Shown here: positions 1-12,024 of the stretch, one piece after another | Layout of the letters: every line of letters begins with the position of its first letter | How positions within the stretch are numbered: position 1 is the first letter of the stretch | Origin: Flaccisagitta enflata | Lineage: Eukaryota; Chaetognatha; Sagittoidea; Aphragmophora | Assembly (NCBI GenBank): GCA_965153355.1 | Contig: OZ231128.1 | Location: 17,360,001 to 17,424,000, forward strand | Length of the DNA: 64,000 nt | Reading direction: 5' to 3' | Notes under the pieces: generated by a model | What the model saw: the letters and a program-made list of their open reading frames with translations, nothing else | Databases searched by the model: none | What the model was told of the DNA's origin: nothing | Made by a program: the position numbers and the translations under genes

Positions 1-298
1 TATACACGCAAAAATAAAGACAGACACAGACAGACAAGTCAAACGAAACAGGGAAAATAATCTCATTCCATGTAAAGTTTCAGTTACTACGTGTAGCCGA
101 GAAGCGGGGGATAATTCGTAACATCAATCGAGATATTACCTGGCCCAAATAGCACACGCTGTAGCACTGTGCGCCGCATCTTGCTTTCGCTTGCATACTG
201 CCGTCAAGAGCAAAATTTTAACAGTTTTGCATAGTTTAGGACAAAGCATTTATATCTTTATGTGTAGAATCAGTTATAACTTGATGTCTTCGTGCTTG

Positions 299-302
<4 letters not shown>

Positions 303-342
<40 letters not shown>

Positions 343-509
343 CTTCTTTGCCAAAACCATTACTTTCCCCCTCCTCGTTTTTAAAAATGGCGCATGGCAC
401 AGACTTGACAAAATTAGAGAAATCTAAAGGGGCAAAAATGTTTGTAAGGCTTTGTCGGTCTGTTTGTTGGTCCGTAAGTCATTCTTTCTTTAATACTATC
501 TTTCTATCT

Positions 510-553
<44 letters not shown>

Positions 554-590
554 TTTTTCTTTCTTTCTTTCTTGCTTTCCTTCTTTTGTT
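303..590. repeat. CT and CTTT microsatellites
   Basis: A (CT)n run at about 303-338 is followed, after ~170 bases of unique sequence, by an interrupted (CTTT)n run at 511-590. Open frames across it are only poly-SL or poly-FLS. Bases 1-302 show no feature I can support. Confidence 0.9.
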
Positions 591-669
591 TCTTCATTCA
601 TTCTTCGGTTCATTCATTTTTTTCTTTCTTTCTTTTCTTCATTCTTCGTTGTTAACATCTTTGTCGTTA

Positions 670-950
670 TACAGTCATCGTCCTCGTCGTGATTGTCTTT
701 GTTGTAATTCTCTTCATCATGATCGTCTTCATCGTTATCGTCTTTGTCATCATCTTTAAGCGATCGTCTTTATCCCTGCCCCTGCCCACTCACATTACAG
801 TCCCCAACCAAGGCCCAGTGCCATTACTGCCCTTGCTCACTTGTATCACTGCCCCTGCCCACCTGCATTACTGCTCCAGTCTAAGTCGCGTGCTACATAA
901 CTCTACACCCCGCTATGTCGGTCTATCGGTCGGTCGGTTGGTCGGCTGGT
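670..950 (+). mobile_element. Family C fragments (degraded)
   Basis: At 886 a family C head appears (AGTCGCGTG, then a diverged ACTCTACACCCCGC and a GGTC-rich run). Just upstream, 770-885 holds the usual family C interior wording (CCCCTGCCCAC, ATTACTGC) two or three times, as if several decayed copies overlap. No clean GGCCTTGTT tail is present. The identity as decayed family C material is inferred from the better copies at 5105, 52919 and 63728. Confidence 0.5.
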
Positions 951-962
951 TGGTTGGTCCCC

Positions 963-1373
963 TTTTTGGGCAGTGGCCCCAAAGGGCCAATGTCCTGTAG
1001 GACACAGGGGGGAATTTCCTTATGTCCATCCATCCGTCCATCTGTCCGGCCGTCCATCCTGAGCCTCTCAGGCCTAAATCTGCTGTTTCAGGCCTGAAAT
1101 CAGGCCTAAGAGGCCCAAATCAACTCTCTCACACCTGAAATCACCTCTGTCAGGTTCAAAATTGGCTCTCTCAGATCCAAAATCATCAACCGCACCCAAA
1201 GCGCTGTAACTAAAAAGTCATTCAAGGATTGCACATGGTCAGCGGTACCCGATGCCCTGCTTTGAGTGATCAACTGAAGAGATGGAGTGAGAGCAGGGCA
1301 GCGGCCCCAAAGGGCCGATGTCCTGCAGGACACAGGGATGAATTTCCTTACGTCCTGAGAAGGCATATTTCAG
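963..1373. mobile_element. Family A foldback, two broken copies
   Basis: The segment begins with TTTTTGGGCAGTGGCCCC and the GTCCTGTAGGACACAGG module. It continues with a few CTCAGGCCTAAAT-type ~20-bp repeats. A head block GGTCAGCGGTACCCG then appears at about 1234, with GCCCTGC pairing to GCAGGGC, and a second GCAGCGGCCCC module starts at about 1297. Module order suggests two partial copies in opposite orientation, both truncated. Short open frames on either strand here are shadows of the repeats. Confidence 0.65.
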
Positions 1374-1384
1374 GCCTTAAAGGG

Positions 1385-1690
1385 AATTTTCCATGATATT
1401 CAATGGGTGCTATATGTTTTCTACAATTTATTGTCACTTTTCCATGTTATTCAATGGGAATTTCATTTTTTTTTGTCAATTTTCTATGTTATCCAATTGC
1501 TATTTTGCATTCTCTTTTGTTTTTTGTTAATTTTTCCATGTTATTCGATGGAAAATGTGCATTTTTCTATGTTTGTAAATTTTCCATGTTATTCAATGGG
1601 AAGTTTGCAAGTTGTCATTTTCCCATGTTATTCAATGGGAAGTTTGCATCTTGTCATTTTCCCATGTTATTCAATGGAAATTTTAGAATT
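1385..1690. repeat. Minisatellite, TTCCATGTTATTCAATGGG units
   Basis: The motif TTTCCATGTTATTCAATGG recurs about seven times, spaced from ~40 to ~75 bases and best conserved at 1600-1690 (three near-identical ~46-bp units). Intervening bases are T-rich. Two overlapping open frames of 112 and 122 codons exist only because the repeat lacks stops, and I do not regard them as genes. Confidence 0.85.
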
Positions 1691-1734
1691 GAGAAGGTTC
1701 AGGGGAGGACGTACGGACGGACATATGAGGTTTG

Positions 1735-1820
1735 TCTCATTTTAAAGAACTGCTTAAACCTTTTAAAATGAGACCAATCCGGGGTCTGTAGCTTCCTTCG
1801 GTTAGGAATAGTACTCCGCC
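1735..1820. repeat. Short hairpin repeat, TTTAAAATGAGACC type
   Basis: GTCTCATTTTAAA and TTTAAAATGAGAC form a stem-loop. It is followed by CCAATCCGGGGTCTGTAGC and TTCGGTTAGGAATAG. Related sequence is seen at 5780-5985, 9070-9130 and 32100-32230, so this is one end of a dispersed short element. Confidence 0.5.
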
Positions 1821-2572
1821 AAAGTAAATGCTTATCTTTCAGGATGAATGATTTTGGTTTCATTGATTGTTAAAGATCGTGTCATCTTCTAAGTAATTTC
1901 GACGCTATTCGACAATTGCCACTAGGCTGAGCTTTGGGTATGTTGTCAATAAATGTCTTATAAGTGTATTTCTCACTCAGCCTCAATAAGCCAGTTTAAG
2001 AAGTCGGCAAAATAGAAATTTTGATATTTTGTCTTTTAATAGTAATGTTTCTTTAAAATGTGAAAATGCTCAAGTTTGGTAACGTGAAACCATTCATATT
2101 TATGTACAAAACCTCGAGGCCAGTTATTATTATTTTCCAGTTGCATTTGCTTTATTCATCATTATTTTTACTATTCTTTATTCGGAAAACGTAGTATTTT
2201 TCACTTTTATTACTAAATTTAGTATAAATTGAATAGCTATGGTTTCGTTGTAAAACTTATCTTTCCACTTAGCTTATCTGATAATTTCTTGTGATCATAG
2301 CAGTGTTTTTAAAATTATAACAGTATGAAATTAACATATATAATTACACATAAAAAGTTTGAATGAGAAAGGGGTCGGCAAACGTGATGACGTAGGAAAA
2401 AAGTCATCTACAAGGAATACTTACATGAAGGTCCCTAGGGGCTAGAGTGGTCACTATTTGACCTTTTCATCTTGGTCTCTACGGCATGAACACGGGCCAT
2501 CCACTGCATCCAAGTAACATTTCTCTCAAAGGTTTTCCCTTTTTAAGCATCTGAAAACCCTGCGGAGTAAGA
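1821..2572. other. No feature seen (AT-rich, ~750 bp)
   Basis: AT-rich single-copy-looking DNA with no long open frame, no RNA gene and no clear tandem repeat. I see nothing I can name. Confidence 0.6.
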
Positions 2573-2574
2573 TA

Positions 2575-3178
2575 CCGGGTCATCCACCTGAGTTGTCGGA
2601 TTCTGTTAAGCTTTTACTCCCACATGCAAAGAAGCATGTGCTTGGAATTGATATAGTCTTGAATAGTATACTTTGACGTTTTATGTATCAAAATTTCATC
2701 CATTTTGGTCAAGTAGTTTGTCTTTAACATGAATTTGAGGTAAAAGCTGATATTTTCCCATTAGAAAAAATTGCCATCAAAATCAGGAACTCTGCTTCCA
2801 CTATTGTTTTACAATTTGTTCCACAGAGACAAGATTAGGCTTAAATTAAAGATAGATTTGTGAAAAAATGTTCAACAAATTTTACTTATCATGGATTCAA
2901 GGCTTATCTAAATTGGGAAGTCAGTTCTTTTAAAAAAAGAACTGTAATATTGCCAAAGAGATTCTTGGATTTTGATGGGAAATCTGATCAGTGGGGAAAC
3001 ATGAGCTTTCACTTCAAATCCACATAAAAGACAAACTACTCGACCAAAATGGATAAAATTTTGATACAAAAAACGTCAATGTATACTCTTTCAGGCTAGA
3101 TCAATTTTATGCATATGCTTTTTTGCATCTGTGAGTAAAAGCTTAACAGAATCCGACAACTCAGGTGGATGACCCGGT
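2575..3178. mobile_element. TA-flanked foldback MITE (CCGGGTCATCC TIR)
   Basis: The ends are inverted copies: CCGGGTCATCCACCTGAG at the left and CTCAGGTGGATGACCCGG at the right. Each is flanked by TA (2573-2574, 3179-3180), the target duplication of Tc1/mariner-type elements. The arms stay recognisably inverted for about 180 bases, including the shared text around CAAAATTTTGATAC and GACAAACTACT. No transposase frame is present, so it is a non-autonomous element of ~604 bp. Superfamily is inferred from TA alone. Confidence 0.85.
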
Positions 3179-3464
3179 ATGCAGATGAAGGTTGAGGTAG
3201 TTTTTTTTTGTTCTGTTTATTTTTGTTTGTTTTTTTTTTGTTTGTTTTTTTTTTTGCAAGCTTCTAGGTTATGCTTATCCGTTTGTATGCTTGTGCAAAC
3301 AGCCGGCAAGGGTAAAATATCATGTCATGCATTGATAGGATAAGTAATATTGGCTGGGTACAGGTCACTACAAACCTAACTAAACCAGAACCCCCCCCTT
3401 CCCGCAATAAAACGGTGATATTTGAAAGAATGGCATCTTTATTTCATTTGTTTTTTCATTGGAT

Positions 3465-3466
<2 letters not shown>

Positions 3467-3526
<60 letters not shown>
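3467..3526. repeat. (TG)30 microsatellite
   Basis: An uninterrupted TG run of about 60 bases. A T/G-rich stretch (T and G homopolymer mix) also lies at 3200-3256. Confidence 0.95.
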
Positions 3527-3527
<1 letters not shown>

Positions 3528-3821
3528 AGAGGATTCGCACTTCAGCGTCTAGACCGTGTATGTAATAGTTGAGAGTGGAAGTTACTTGACTGTTGTAGAG
3601 CGGGTATATTGTATTGAGTGCAAATTGTCATACAACTTGGAAAATCGAAATTGACTTACAAAAACGCGAATTTTCGATCGAGACGTCGACCTTCTTCAGG
3701 CTAAGAAAGATTAGGAATGAGCAAAGGAGAAGAGACAGAGGAAAAGAGAGAGAGATGGAGAGGAAGAGGAAGAAGAAGGATTGACAAAAAAGGAAGAGAC
3801 TTCAATAACTTCACTTCAATT

Positions 3822-3903
<82 letters not shown>

Positions 3904-3939
3904 TGTCTGTGTGTGTGTGTGTGTGTCTCTCTCTCTCTC
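3822..3939. repeat. Compound (GT)n(CT)n microsatellite
   Basis: About 80 bases of GT are followed by TTTGTGTCTGTG interruptions, more GT and a short CT run. This is one of several compound AC/AG tracts in the window. Confidence 0.95.
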
Positions 3940-4144
3940 CGCCATTTATCCACACCGCTTAGTCAGGTTCGTTAAAGGCAATGTACGCCCTTAGCTTTGA
4001 TGAGATGCTCAGTATCTATGTTGGTCTGGACCTCAGGACCAATGAAGCTACCTCAAAAAAGTTCTACGTGAATGCATCCGATTTTATGAGTCGGGAAACG
4101 CGATGATGACGAAGATGACTAAGATAACGTCCATGACCAAGACG

Positions 4145-4216
4145 CACGCACACTCAGACACAGAGACACACACAGACACACACACACAGACACACACAGA
4201 CACACACACACACACA

Positions 4217-4294
<78 letters not shown>
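4145..4294. repeat. (CA)n microsatellite with GACA interruptions
   Basis: CA repeats with CAGACA interruptions at the left end become pure from about 4218 to 4292. All overlapping open frames are poly-TH or poly-CV. Confidence 0.95.
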
Positions 4295-4299
<5 letters not shown>

Positions 4300-4497
4300 T
4301 CAATCACAACCGCAGCACCTGAAATGCAAATTTTCCCATCTTTCAACTTGACCTTCATTAACCAACGAACCAACTGACCGATGGATGGACCAACAGATTC
4401 ATGTCTAAAAAAAATCCCAGGTTTACGATTTTACGATAGCCGCAACCAAGCAACATCTTAATCCTTAGAAGGCAGTTTTTACACATGGTGGCCCTTT

Positions 4498-4735
4498 ATA
4501 GGCAGCGGCCCCAAAGGTTCGATGTCCTGTAGAACACAGGAGGGAATTTTCAGACGTCCGTCCTTCGGTCCTTCCATCCGTCCCCCTTCCCATTGACCAT
4601 CAAGGCCTTAAATTAGCTCTCCCAAATCTCAAATTAGTCCCTCAGGCTTCAAATCAGTCCCCCCCCCCATGCATCAAGTCTGCCCTCCAGACCTCAAATC
4701 TGCCCTCCAAACCTCGTAGGCTCTGTCCGTCCATC
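4498..4735. mobile_element. Family A foldback fragment
   Basis: Starts with GGCAGCGGCCCCAAAGG and TGTCCTGTAGAACACAGG, then GTCCGTCC runs and several CTCAAATTAG / CTCCAGACCTCAAAT ~20-bp units. The second terminal module and head are missing, so it is truncated. Confidence 0.7.
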
Positions 4736-4817
4736 TGTCGGTCCATCTGTCCTTTTGTCCATTGCATATTTTTTTTGTTTGCGTGAAATCGAGCGAGATT
4801 GAGCACGATCAGGTAAG

Positions 4818-4826
4818 ATCTCTGTG

Positions 4827-4863
<37 letters not shown>

Positions 4864-4931
4864 TTTTTTTCGACGGTAAAGGCGATGATGACAAAGATGA
4901 CAAAGATGCCAAAAATAAAGTCGACGACCGA

Positions 4932-4980
<49 letters not shown>

Positions 4981-5050
4981 GCACGCACGCACGTACGCAC
5001 GCACGCACGCACGCACACAAACAAACACACACACACACATACATACACAC
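4818..5050. repeat. Compound TCTG/CT and CA/CG microsatellites
   Basis: A TCTG then CT then poly-T run spans 4818-4870. After 60 unique bases a CA tract at 4934-4977 passes into ACGC units and back to CA. The ACGC stretch is a CpG-bearing variant of the CA repeat. Confidence 0.9.
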
Positions 5051-5104
5051 ACCCCGCTTGGTTGATTTATTGGTCAGTTGGTCAGTCGGTTTCATTTTAT
5101 TTTC

Positions 5105-5299
5105 AGTCGCGTGCTATGCGACTCTACACCCCGCTTTGTCAGTCTGTCGGTCCATCTGTTAGTCCGTCCGTCAGTCCGTCGGTCACAATTTACTTTTTTG
5201 TGTTTTTTTTTCGTTTTTGGCCTCACCGCTCCTGCCCAAATGATCTGGTGACCTCAATTACAGCCCCTGCCCACCTGCACGTGTATCCGGCCTTGTTTT
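5105..5299 (+). mobile_element. Family C short element
   Basis: The head AGTCGCGTGCTATGCGACT is a near-palindrome and is followed by CTACACCCCGCTTTGTC. Next come GTCS repeats (GTCGGTCC, GTCCGTCC), a T-rich stretch, GCTCCTGCCCAAATGATC, CCCCTGCCCACCTGCAC and the tail GTATCCGGCCTTGTT. Length is ~195 bp. It is flanked by T-rich DNA with no evident target duplication. The structure (palindromic head, GTC microsatellite, fixed tail, TT flanks) recalls Helitron/Helentron-derived DINE-like elements, which is an inference. Confidence 0.75.
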
Positions 5300-5329
5300 T
5301 ATATCTTTTTTTTTGCCTGACTGCTTCTG

Positions 5330-5575
5330 CCCAAATGCTCTAGTGAGTTCAATTATAACAACTGCCGACCTACACGCACCTGTGAAACAAGCAAAAAATC
5401 CAAACTAATTTCATTTTAAGTGGCGGAAACGCAACCTTACGCCTTTCCGTGTTGTTCGGTAGGTGGGTAACTCAGTCGGTCTGTCACATTTTTGTATTGC
5501 GAGCGGTTTTTGCATTACTGCTCCTGTACAGCAGTCCGCGACTGGATTGCCGTGTATCCAGCCTTGTTGAATTTG
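5330..5575 (+). mobile_element. Family C decayed fragments
   Basis: Pieces of the same interior and tail text recur: CTGCTTCTGCCCAAATGC at ~5330, GCATTACTGCTCCTG at ~5511 and GTGTATCCAGCCTTGTT at 5553-5569. These read as at least one further, diverged copy. Confidence 0.5.
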
Positions 5576-5779
5576 GATTTCCCTTAAGTACTTTCAGTCA
5601 CAACTTTATAGGAGGCTTTGTCCGTTGATCCATTGGTTAGTCAGTCCGTTATTATTGAGTCAAAAAGTAAAAAAACGATCGCTCTAGATGTGTGTGTGTG
5701 GGTTGGGGTTTGGGTGTAGATTGGGGTTGGACGCCCCTGCCCACCCGTGTGTGGAGATATAGTGAATCCGCGTTACATT

Positions 5780-5985
5780 ATAAATTGATCGAGGTCCGTA
5801 GCTCAATTCGTTTAGGCGATACAATAGCACAATGTTGTGAGGGTTTTCACCATTTTCCTGAAAATAATATCAACTTTGGAAGACGGTTGCTCCTAAACGA
5901 ATCAAGCTACAAATCTCAATTTGGGCTCATTTTAAAGAGCTGTGTCTGCTCTTTAAAATGAGCCCAAGTTGAGGTCATTTTGTCA
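5780..5985. mobile_element. Small foldback element with strong hairpin
   Basis: GTAGCTCAATTCGTTTAGG at about 5798 is repeated inverted as CCTAAACGAATCAAGCTAC at about 5893. Immediately downstream, 5921-5940 and 5948-5967 form a perfect 20-bp stem with a 7-base loop, extendable to 5915-5973 with one mismatch. Partial relatives are at 1735, 9070 and 32100. No coding capacity. Confidence 0.6.
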
Positions 5986-6279
5986 ATTGGTAAAGGAGGT
6001 GTGAGCCGTTGAAGTTACCTCTTGAAAAAAAGAAAGAAAATAGGCAATTACCACTTTTACCCCTCCTCTTCATCCTACTCCGCATCGTTTTGATCGGATA
6101 AAAAAGTCGTCAAACTTGAGAAATATACTCAGTAATAGTGATTTGATACCCCCGTAAATGCCGTATTGAGCAAGGTAATCGAGTCATGTATGACCACTCT
6201 ACTAGGGGCCCTTTTGAGGGCTTGTGGATGGGGCCCCTAAGAGATTAAGAGTAACGAAAAGGGTAAAATTGATAAGAAT

Positions 6280-6384
<105 letters not shown>

Positions 6385-6733
6385 TGCAGCCGATCGAGAT
6401 GGAGAAGGGAAATCGGCGGAAATCCCTCACTAAATTCGATGCCACCGCATCCACTGGACAATGGAAGATAAAGCAGGCCCACAATTTCAAGTTATATCTT
6501 TTTTGTCTAGCAAGTGCTATGCAGGTTGCTCATAGATTTTTGATGACGATATGCAAGCGAAAGCAAGATGCGGCGCACGCTGCTTTATCTTGTAGTATCT
6601 GGCCTGACTAATATATGCATCAATCGAATGAAATCAATGAGAGAGAGAAAAAAGGTGAAGATGTTAGAGACAAAAGAATAAGAAATGAGATCGTGAGAGA
6701 ATGATAGGAAGATAACCTTAAGAAAAAAAAAGA

Positions 6734-7158
<425 letters not shown>

Positions 7159-7289
7159 TAGTCATAAACAATGACAGAGACAGATTTTGGTTACCACAAC
7201 AAGAGTAAAAACAGTTCTGATAAAGAAGAACAGTGCAACATCCACTGCACTGGTTGTACGCAAGCCCCAAGAAAACGTCACATTAGGTA

Positions 7290-7759
7290 CAGTAGATGTC
7301 GTCTAGACTTGGAAATACGGGGGAATTCATTACAGGAATACAGATTTACTTAAGAGACTGATATTTGGAATATAGACTAATAAAAGGATGCTCTGTTGCT
7401 ACAACTTTCTCACAGTATGTTCTGTAAGATTATTGCTCGTTTAGCCGTTGCTAGGGAGCGTAACTATGTGTGACAGCCCTGTGATGCTCCCTAGCAACCG
7501 CCAAACGAGCGATATTCTTACAGAACATACTGTGGGAAAGTTGTAGCAAATTTTATTTTAAACAATGTTCCCTCAAAAAATTTCTCAAAAAATTGATACT
7601 TTAGCGTAAATACGTGGAAATGTGTTTCCATGGCAACCAACACCCATGGGCAATAAAGCATCCTTTTATTAGTAATTATTCCAAACATCACTCACTTAAC
7701 TTTATTTGTCTTCCTGTAATGAATTCCCCCGTATTTCCAAGTCTAGACGACATCTACTG
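7290..7759. mobile_element. TA-flanked foldback MITE (CAGTAGATGTCG TIR)
   Basis: The left end CAGTAGATGTCGTCTAGACT and right end AGTCTAGACGACATCTACTG are inverted, each flanked by TA (7288-7289, 7760-7761). Arms pair through GGAAATACGGGGGAATTCAT. The centre is a second inverted repeat (GTTGCTAGGGAGC with GCTCCCTAGCAAC; ACAGTATGTTCTGTAAGA with its complement). A terminal CAGT after TA is typical of Tc1/mariner-like ends. Length 470 bp, no transposase. Confidence 0.88.
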
Positions 7760-7997
7760 TACAACCCCTGTGGTTGAAAGAATTCAGAATTCACCTCAAT
7801 CTTTTGCTCAATTAGATACGATAAAACTAGAGCTCGGGAAATGTAGGCAAATTTCTGCGGCGTATCTCCGGAACCTATGAATTTATCTATGGCCTTTTAA
7901 ACCACCTTTGGAACGGACAAACGGAAATATCAAATTCGAACAAGATTGAATTTGCACGATTACCAATGATTGCACAATAAAATGAATGTGCACCTCT

Positions 7998-8405
7998 TTG
8001 GACAGCGGTTACAAAAAGGGGCCGATGTTCCGAAGAACGCAGGTATTTATTTCCAGAAATATCATCATCTTTCTACGATCTATCTGTCAAGACATTGATC
8101 ATTGAGCCCGATCATTGAGCAAGTCAGCCCTAAATTCAGCTCTTTGACCCCTCCAAGACCTCAAATCAACACTTCTGGCCTAACTTATGCCCACAAGCTT
8201 CAAACTGACCCTCCAGATCTTAAATCTGCACTGCTGGCTTCAAATCTTGCCCTCCTTGGTCTTTAATCAGGCTTCTAAGTCCCAAATTAAGCATCTGAGG
8301 TCTAAACCAATGTTTGACAGAATATCAGGTATTTTGGGCTGCTGCCCTTCTCTCATTCTTTCACTCAATCACTTCATGCAGGGCAACGAGTATCACTGAC
8401 CATGT
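7998..8405. mobile_element. Family A foldback, degraded copy
   Basis: GGACAGCGG, GGGGCCGATGTTCCGAAGAAC and AACGCAGG at the left resemble the closing module. ~20-bp CCTCAAATC / CTTCAAACTGACC units follow, and GGGCTGCTGCCC with CAGGGCAACGAGTATCACTGACC at 8337-8402 corresponds to the head side in reverse. The copy is divergent throughout. Confidence 0.6.
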
Positions 8406-8535
8406 TTGATCCGTGGATGACCGGTTTACCTTTGTTTCTCTCAGAGGGACCCTCGAGGGAACGAGCTCGTTACTCACTGGAACTATTTTGGAAACGGAAA
8501 TTCTTTTTGGCATTCAGACTGGAAAGGGAGAGAAA

Positions 8536-8595
8536 AGTAAGAAAGAAATAAAGAAAGAAAGAAAGAAAGACAAAAAGAGCGAAAGAAAGAAAGAG

Positions 8596-8674
<79 letters not shown>

Positions 8675-8676
8675 AC
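8536..8676. repeat. (GAAA)n microsatellite
   Basis: GAAA units with a few GAGC/GAGA interruptions at the left. A 134-codon frame across it is a poly-KER translation and not a gene. Confidence 0.95.
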
Positions 8677-8999
8677 GAAAGGAACCTCAAAACGTACAAA
8701 TATTTGTTGGTCTCAATCGACACTCCTACAAGTCTACATAACAACCATTATCAACCAAACCAAACCCGTTGCAATCTTTTTTTTTCCACTTTTGTTTTCA
8801 CTTCCTGGCAAATTTAACCCGGGTTTCTTTACTTTTCCCCCATTCATTTTTTGTACGCTGACCAGAGCTGCCCCCAAAACAATTCAACCCCTGAATGAAG
8901 TGATTTATCAAGTCGGGCGCGGATAAACGACTACAGTCGGGTAGCAGAAGTACCATCTTGCTAATAGGTATATCACCATCCAAAAAAAGCATCATCTTT

Positions 9000-9956
9000 A
9001 GAAGAGTATTGTGCCTAAAGGAATAAAGATGAAATCACAAGATTAGTTGCAGTTTAAATGAATTGAAACAAATCTTTAAAATGAGACCAATCTGGCAATT
9101 ATAGCATTATTCCTTAAGGAGCGACACTCTCTTTACGTTGATGCTTCTTTTTAGGTGGTGATATATTTATAAGCAAGATAGTAATGCTTTGAAATCCTGA
9201 TTTTTTTCCAATATGTTGCGTCGGAATAGGGGGCGCTTATTATTCTGCTGTCTGTTTGTTTCTGGCTGTCTGTGCTGTTTGTTTCTGTGCTGTTTGTTTC
9301 TGTCTGTTTGTGCTGTCTGTTTCTGTCTGTCTGTCTGTCTGTCTGTCTGTTGAGTGTAGGGCGCTTATGTTTCTCACGCTAACTATTCCGTCGCTTCTCT
9401 TACTCGCGCGGCCACTTAGGCACTGATCATTCCGGTATCCTTAGAGCTACAGTCATATCCTGAATTAATGGGTATCAAATAGCAAGGGACTAATCACAGT
9501 AATCAGTTAGCGGATATCTTTAATGTGTATTAAGAGTTGAACAAAAGGCTTACACCCATCAAAAGCAATTACTCTTGCTCCCGTCAAAGCCGGGTTTCGC
9601 GTTGTAGTAGTTAACATCTTTCTTTTTCATCTTTCTTTTGTATATATGTAGCTCCCGATTTACATCTTAAAAGGGGACCAAAGACAAAGTGTCACGTGCT
9701 CTTTTTCTTTTGAATTTTTAAACGACTTTTAAAATAAGATGAAAAAAAAAGTTTGTTTTGAAAAGAGGCACGAAAAGACTTTTTCAAGAGTCGAAGTGTC
9801 GAAGACTAGATGGTGAATAATGGATGAAGAGATACGTCGAAATTACATCACACAAGCACACGAGGGGTGGTCTTGATATCATATCAAACAACTAATGGAT
9901 CGGGTGAAAACTGAGATGTTATTCGCGTGTCTTTGCATGTTGAGTTTTGTGTGTAT
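9000..9956. other. Mostly unique; CTGT-rich patch and repeat fragment
   Basis: CTTTAAAATGAGACCAATCT at about 9075 is a fragment of the short repeat also at 1735 and 5950. 9240-9355 is a CTGT/TGTTTCTG-rich imperfect microsatellite. The remainder shows no gene or structure. Confidence 0.55.
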
Positions 9957-9958
9957 AA

Positions 9959-10034
<76 letters not shown>

Positions 10035-10078
10035 CGTGCGTGCGTTCGTGTGTGTGTGTGTGCGCGCGCGCATTTGTG
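9957..10078. repeat. (GT)n microsatellite with GTGC/CG variants
   Basis: GT repeats to about 10030, then GTGCGTGC and a short CGCGCGCG block, then TTTGTG units. Frames here are poly-CV or poly-TH. Confidence 0.95.
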
Positions 10079-10136
10079 TTTGTGATTGTTGCGCAAAAAA
10101 AGCAACGGTTGAAATAGGCGTAGAGAGAAAGAACTA

Positions 10137-10547
10137 CTACTTGACTCAAAAAAAAAAAAGCCGCACCTTATTTTGAGTTGATGTATGAGAAAAAATATTA
10201 TTTGAAAATTTTTCTGTCAAAGCCATTTGAAAGATTTTTGAATTTTCTTTCATTCTAGACCAATCCCAAATCTGTATCTCAAACGGTTTAGGAGCTAGAG
10301 CTCTGCAAAGAAAAGCACTATTTTGCTAAAATATATTATTTCATAGGGATTACGAAACTGAAATAGGCAATGTTTTTACTCAAACTAATGCCATTTCTAA
10401 ACAAAAAAAGATAGCAATACCAGATTGGCGTCAAATAAAAGATCTTTTCAAGAGCTTTCTAATGATCTAAGATTTTAATTAGTTTTTTTGAAATTTAGTA
10501 TGACAATTTGTCATTTAAAAGTGCGGCTTTTTTATTGAGTCGAGTAG
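10137..10547 (+). mobile_element. TA-flanked MITE, GCCGCAC TIR family, copy 1
   Basis: The ends CTACTTGACTC...AAAAGCCGCAC and GTGCGGCTTTTTTATTGAG TCGAGTAG are inverted, with TA on both sides (10135-10136, 10548-10549). The interior contains TGCCATTTCTAAAC and CAAACGGTTTAGGAGCTAG. A second copy in opposite orientation is at 32903-33308 with the same ends and similar length, which confirms the boundaries. No coding capacity; Tc1/mariner-type by TA duplication. Confidence 0.88.
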
Positions 10548-10615
10548 TAGAGGCAGATGGACGGGCAGAGAGACAATCAGCCAGAGAGCCAGATCGACAA
10601 CTAAACAGACAGCCA

Positions 10616-10949
<334 letters not shown>

Positions 10950-11039
10950 TGTAGATGAAAAGAAAGGGAAAATAAGGGAGTAAGATGTGAAACAAACACC
11001 CATTCTTTTTCTTTTGGGAATTTGAAATCGGAGCAAATC

Positions 11040-12024
11040 AATTAAATTGTTTAAAAAACAGTTCTAGATCTTGAGGGTACTTGAATTCGTTTCTACATTT
11101 TAGCCTCGCCGACCTCGGACCAACTCTGAACCAAAACTCTTTCCTCGACTTTCACAAGAAAGACCAAAAAGCCAAAAAGCCTCCTACACATTTACTTACA
11201 TTGTAATTTAGTTACATCAAACATCGCATTTACTATCACCCTCATTGGTATTGATTCACCATGTTTGGCTGTCCTAAAACATTTCGATATTGATAAAAGT
11301 CGAGAACGAGATTCGTATATATTCAGTTGCGATCACAAAACTTTACTATTGCGTTAATGTCACTGTCTTACCCACCTTACAAACATCACCCTCTTACAAG
11401 CCAGCAATCTATCTACAATTCATTTTGACACCATGTTGTTTTTATTGTATTCAAACCGTTTACTCTGATATCTTGAATGAAATCTATATTAAAAAAAAGT
11501 AGCATTAAAGTTCAAAATTAAGGAGGTTCTGAAACTCCCCCCCATGTTTACTGTTTAGAGACTTTTCTCCTTAATCAAAGCCGAAAACTTTGCCAATTAA
11601 TTGAAAGTGAATAACATTTTCGCCAAATGACATTGTTGGAAATGTGTTTAGACGTGTTTGTAGTGGTTTTGGGCGAGTTTCCCGGCAACTAATCTCCTCT
11701 TTTGTCTATTTATTTGACATCGTTTACTTTCCCAAAAACTTCTATTCTTCTTTTTTTTTATTCATTTTTTTTTCTCTTCTTTTTTTCCTTATTCTTTTTT
11801 TTTTCTTTTTCCTTCTTTTTTTCCCTTTCGACTCCGGGCCTGTAAGAGGGGATTTCTGATGGACATTGACTCATGATATTTGGCGTTTATAATCATGCGT
11901 GTGATATATCCTTTGGTATTGATAACATTGTTGTCCTTTCCGTATGATAATGATTGATAATGATTGCTTACCGATTGAATATCGGATGACATAGATTCTG
12001 TATCTGTCTCTCTTCTTAGACAGA
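11040..12024. other. No gene seen; T/CTT-rich patch
   Basis: AT-rich unique sequence. 11745-11828 is an imperfect poly-pyrimidine (T and CTT) patch. Short frames at 11290 and 11644 have no recognisable motif, and I do not call them. Confidence 0.55.

Noticed and set aside
1385-1690. CRISPR-like array
   Set aside because: Spaced repeats of ~20 bases exist, but spacers are themselves similar and T-rich, lengths vary, and the context is eukaryotic.
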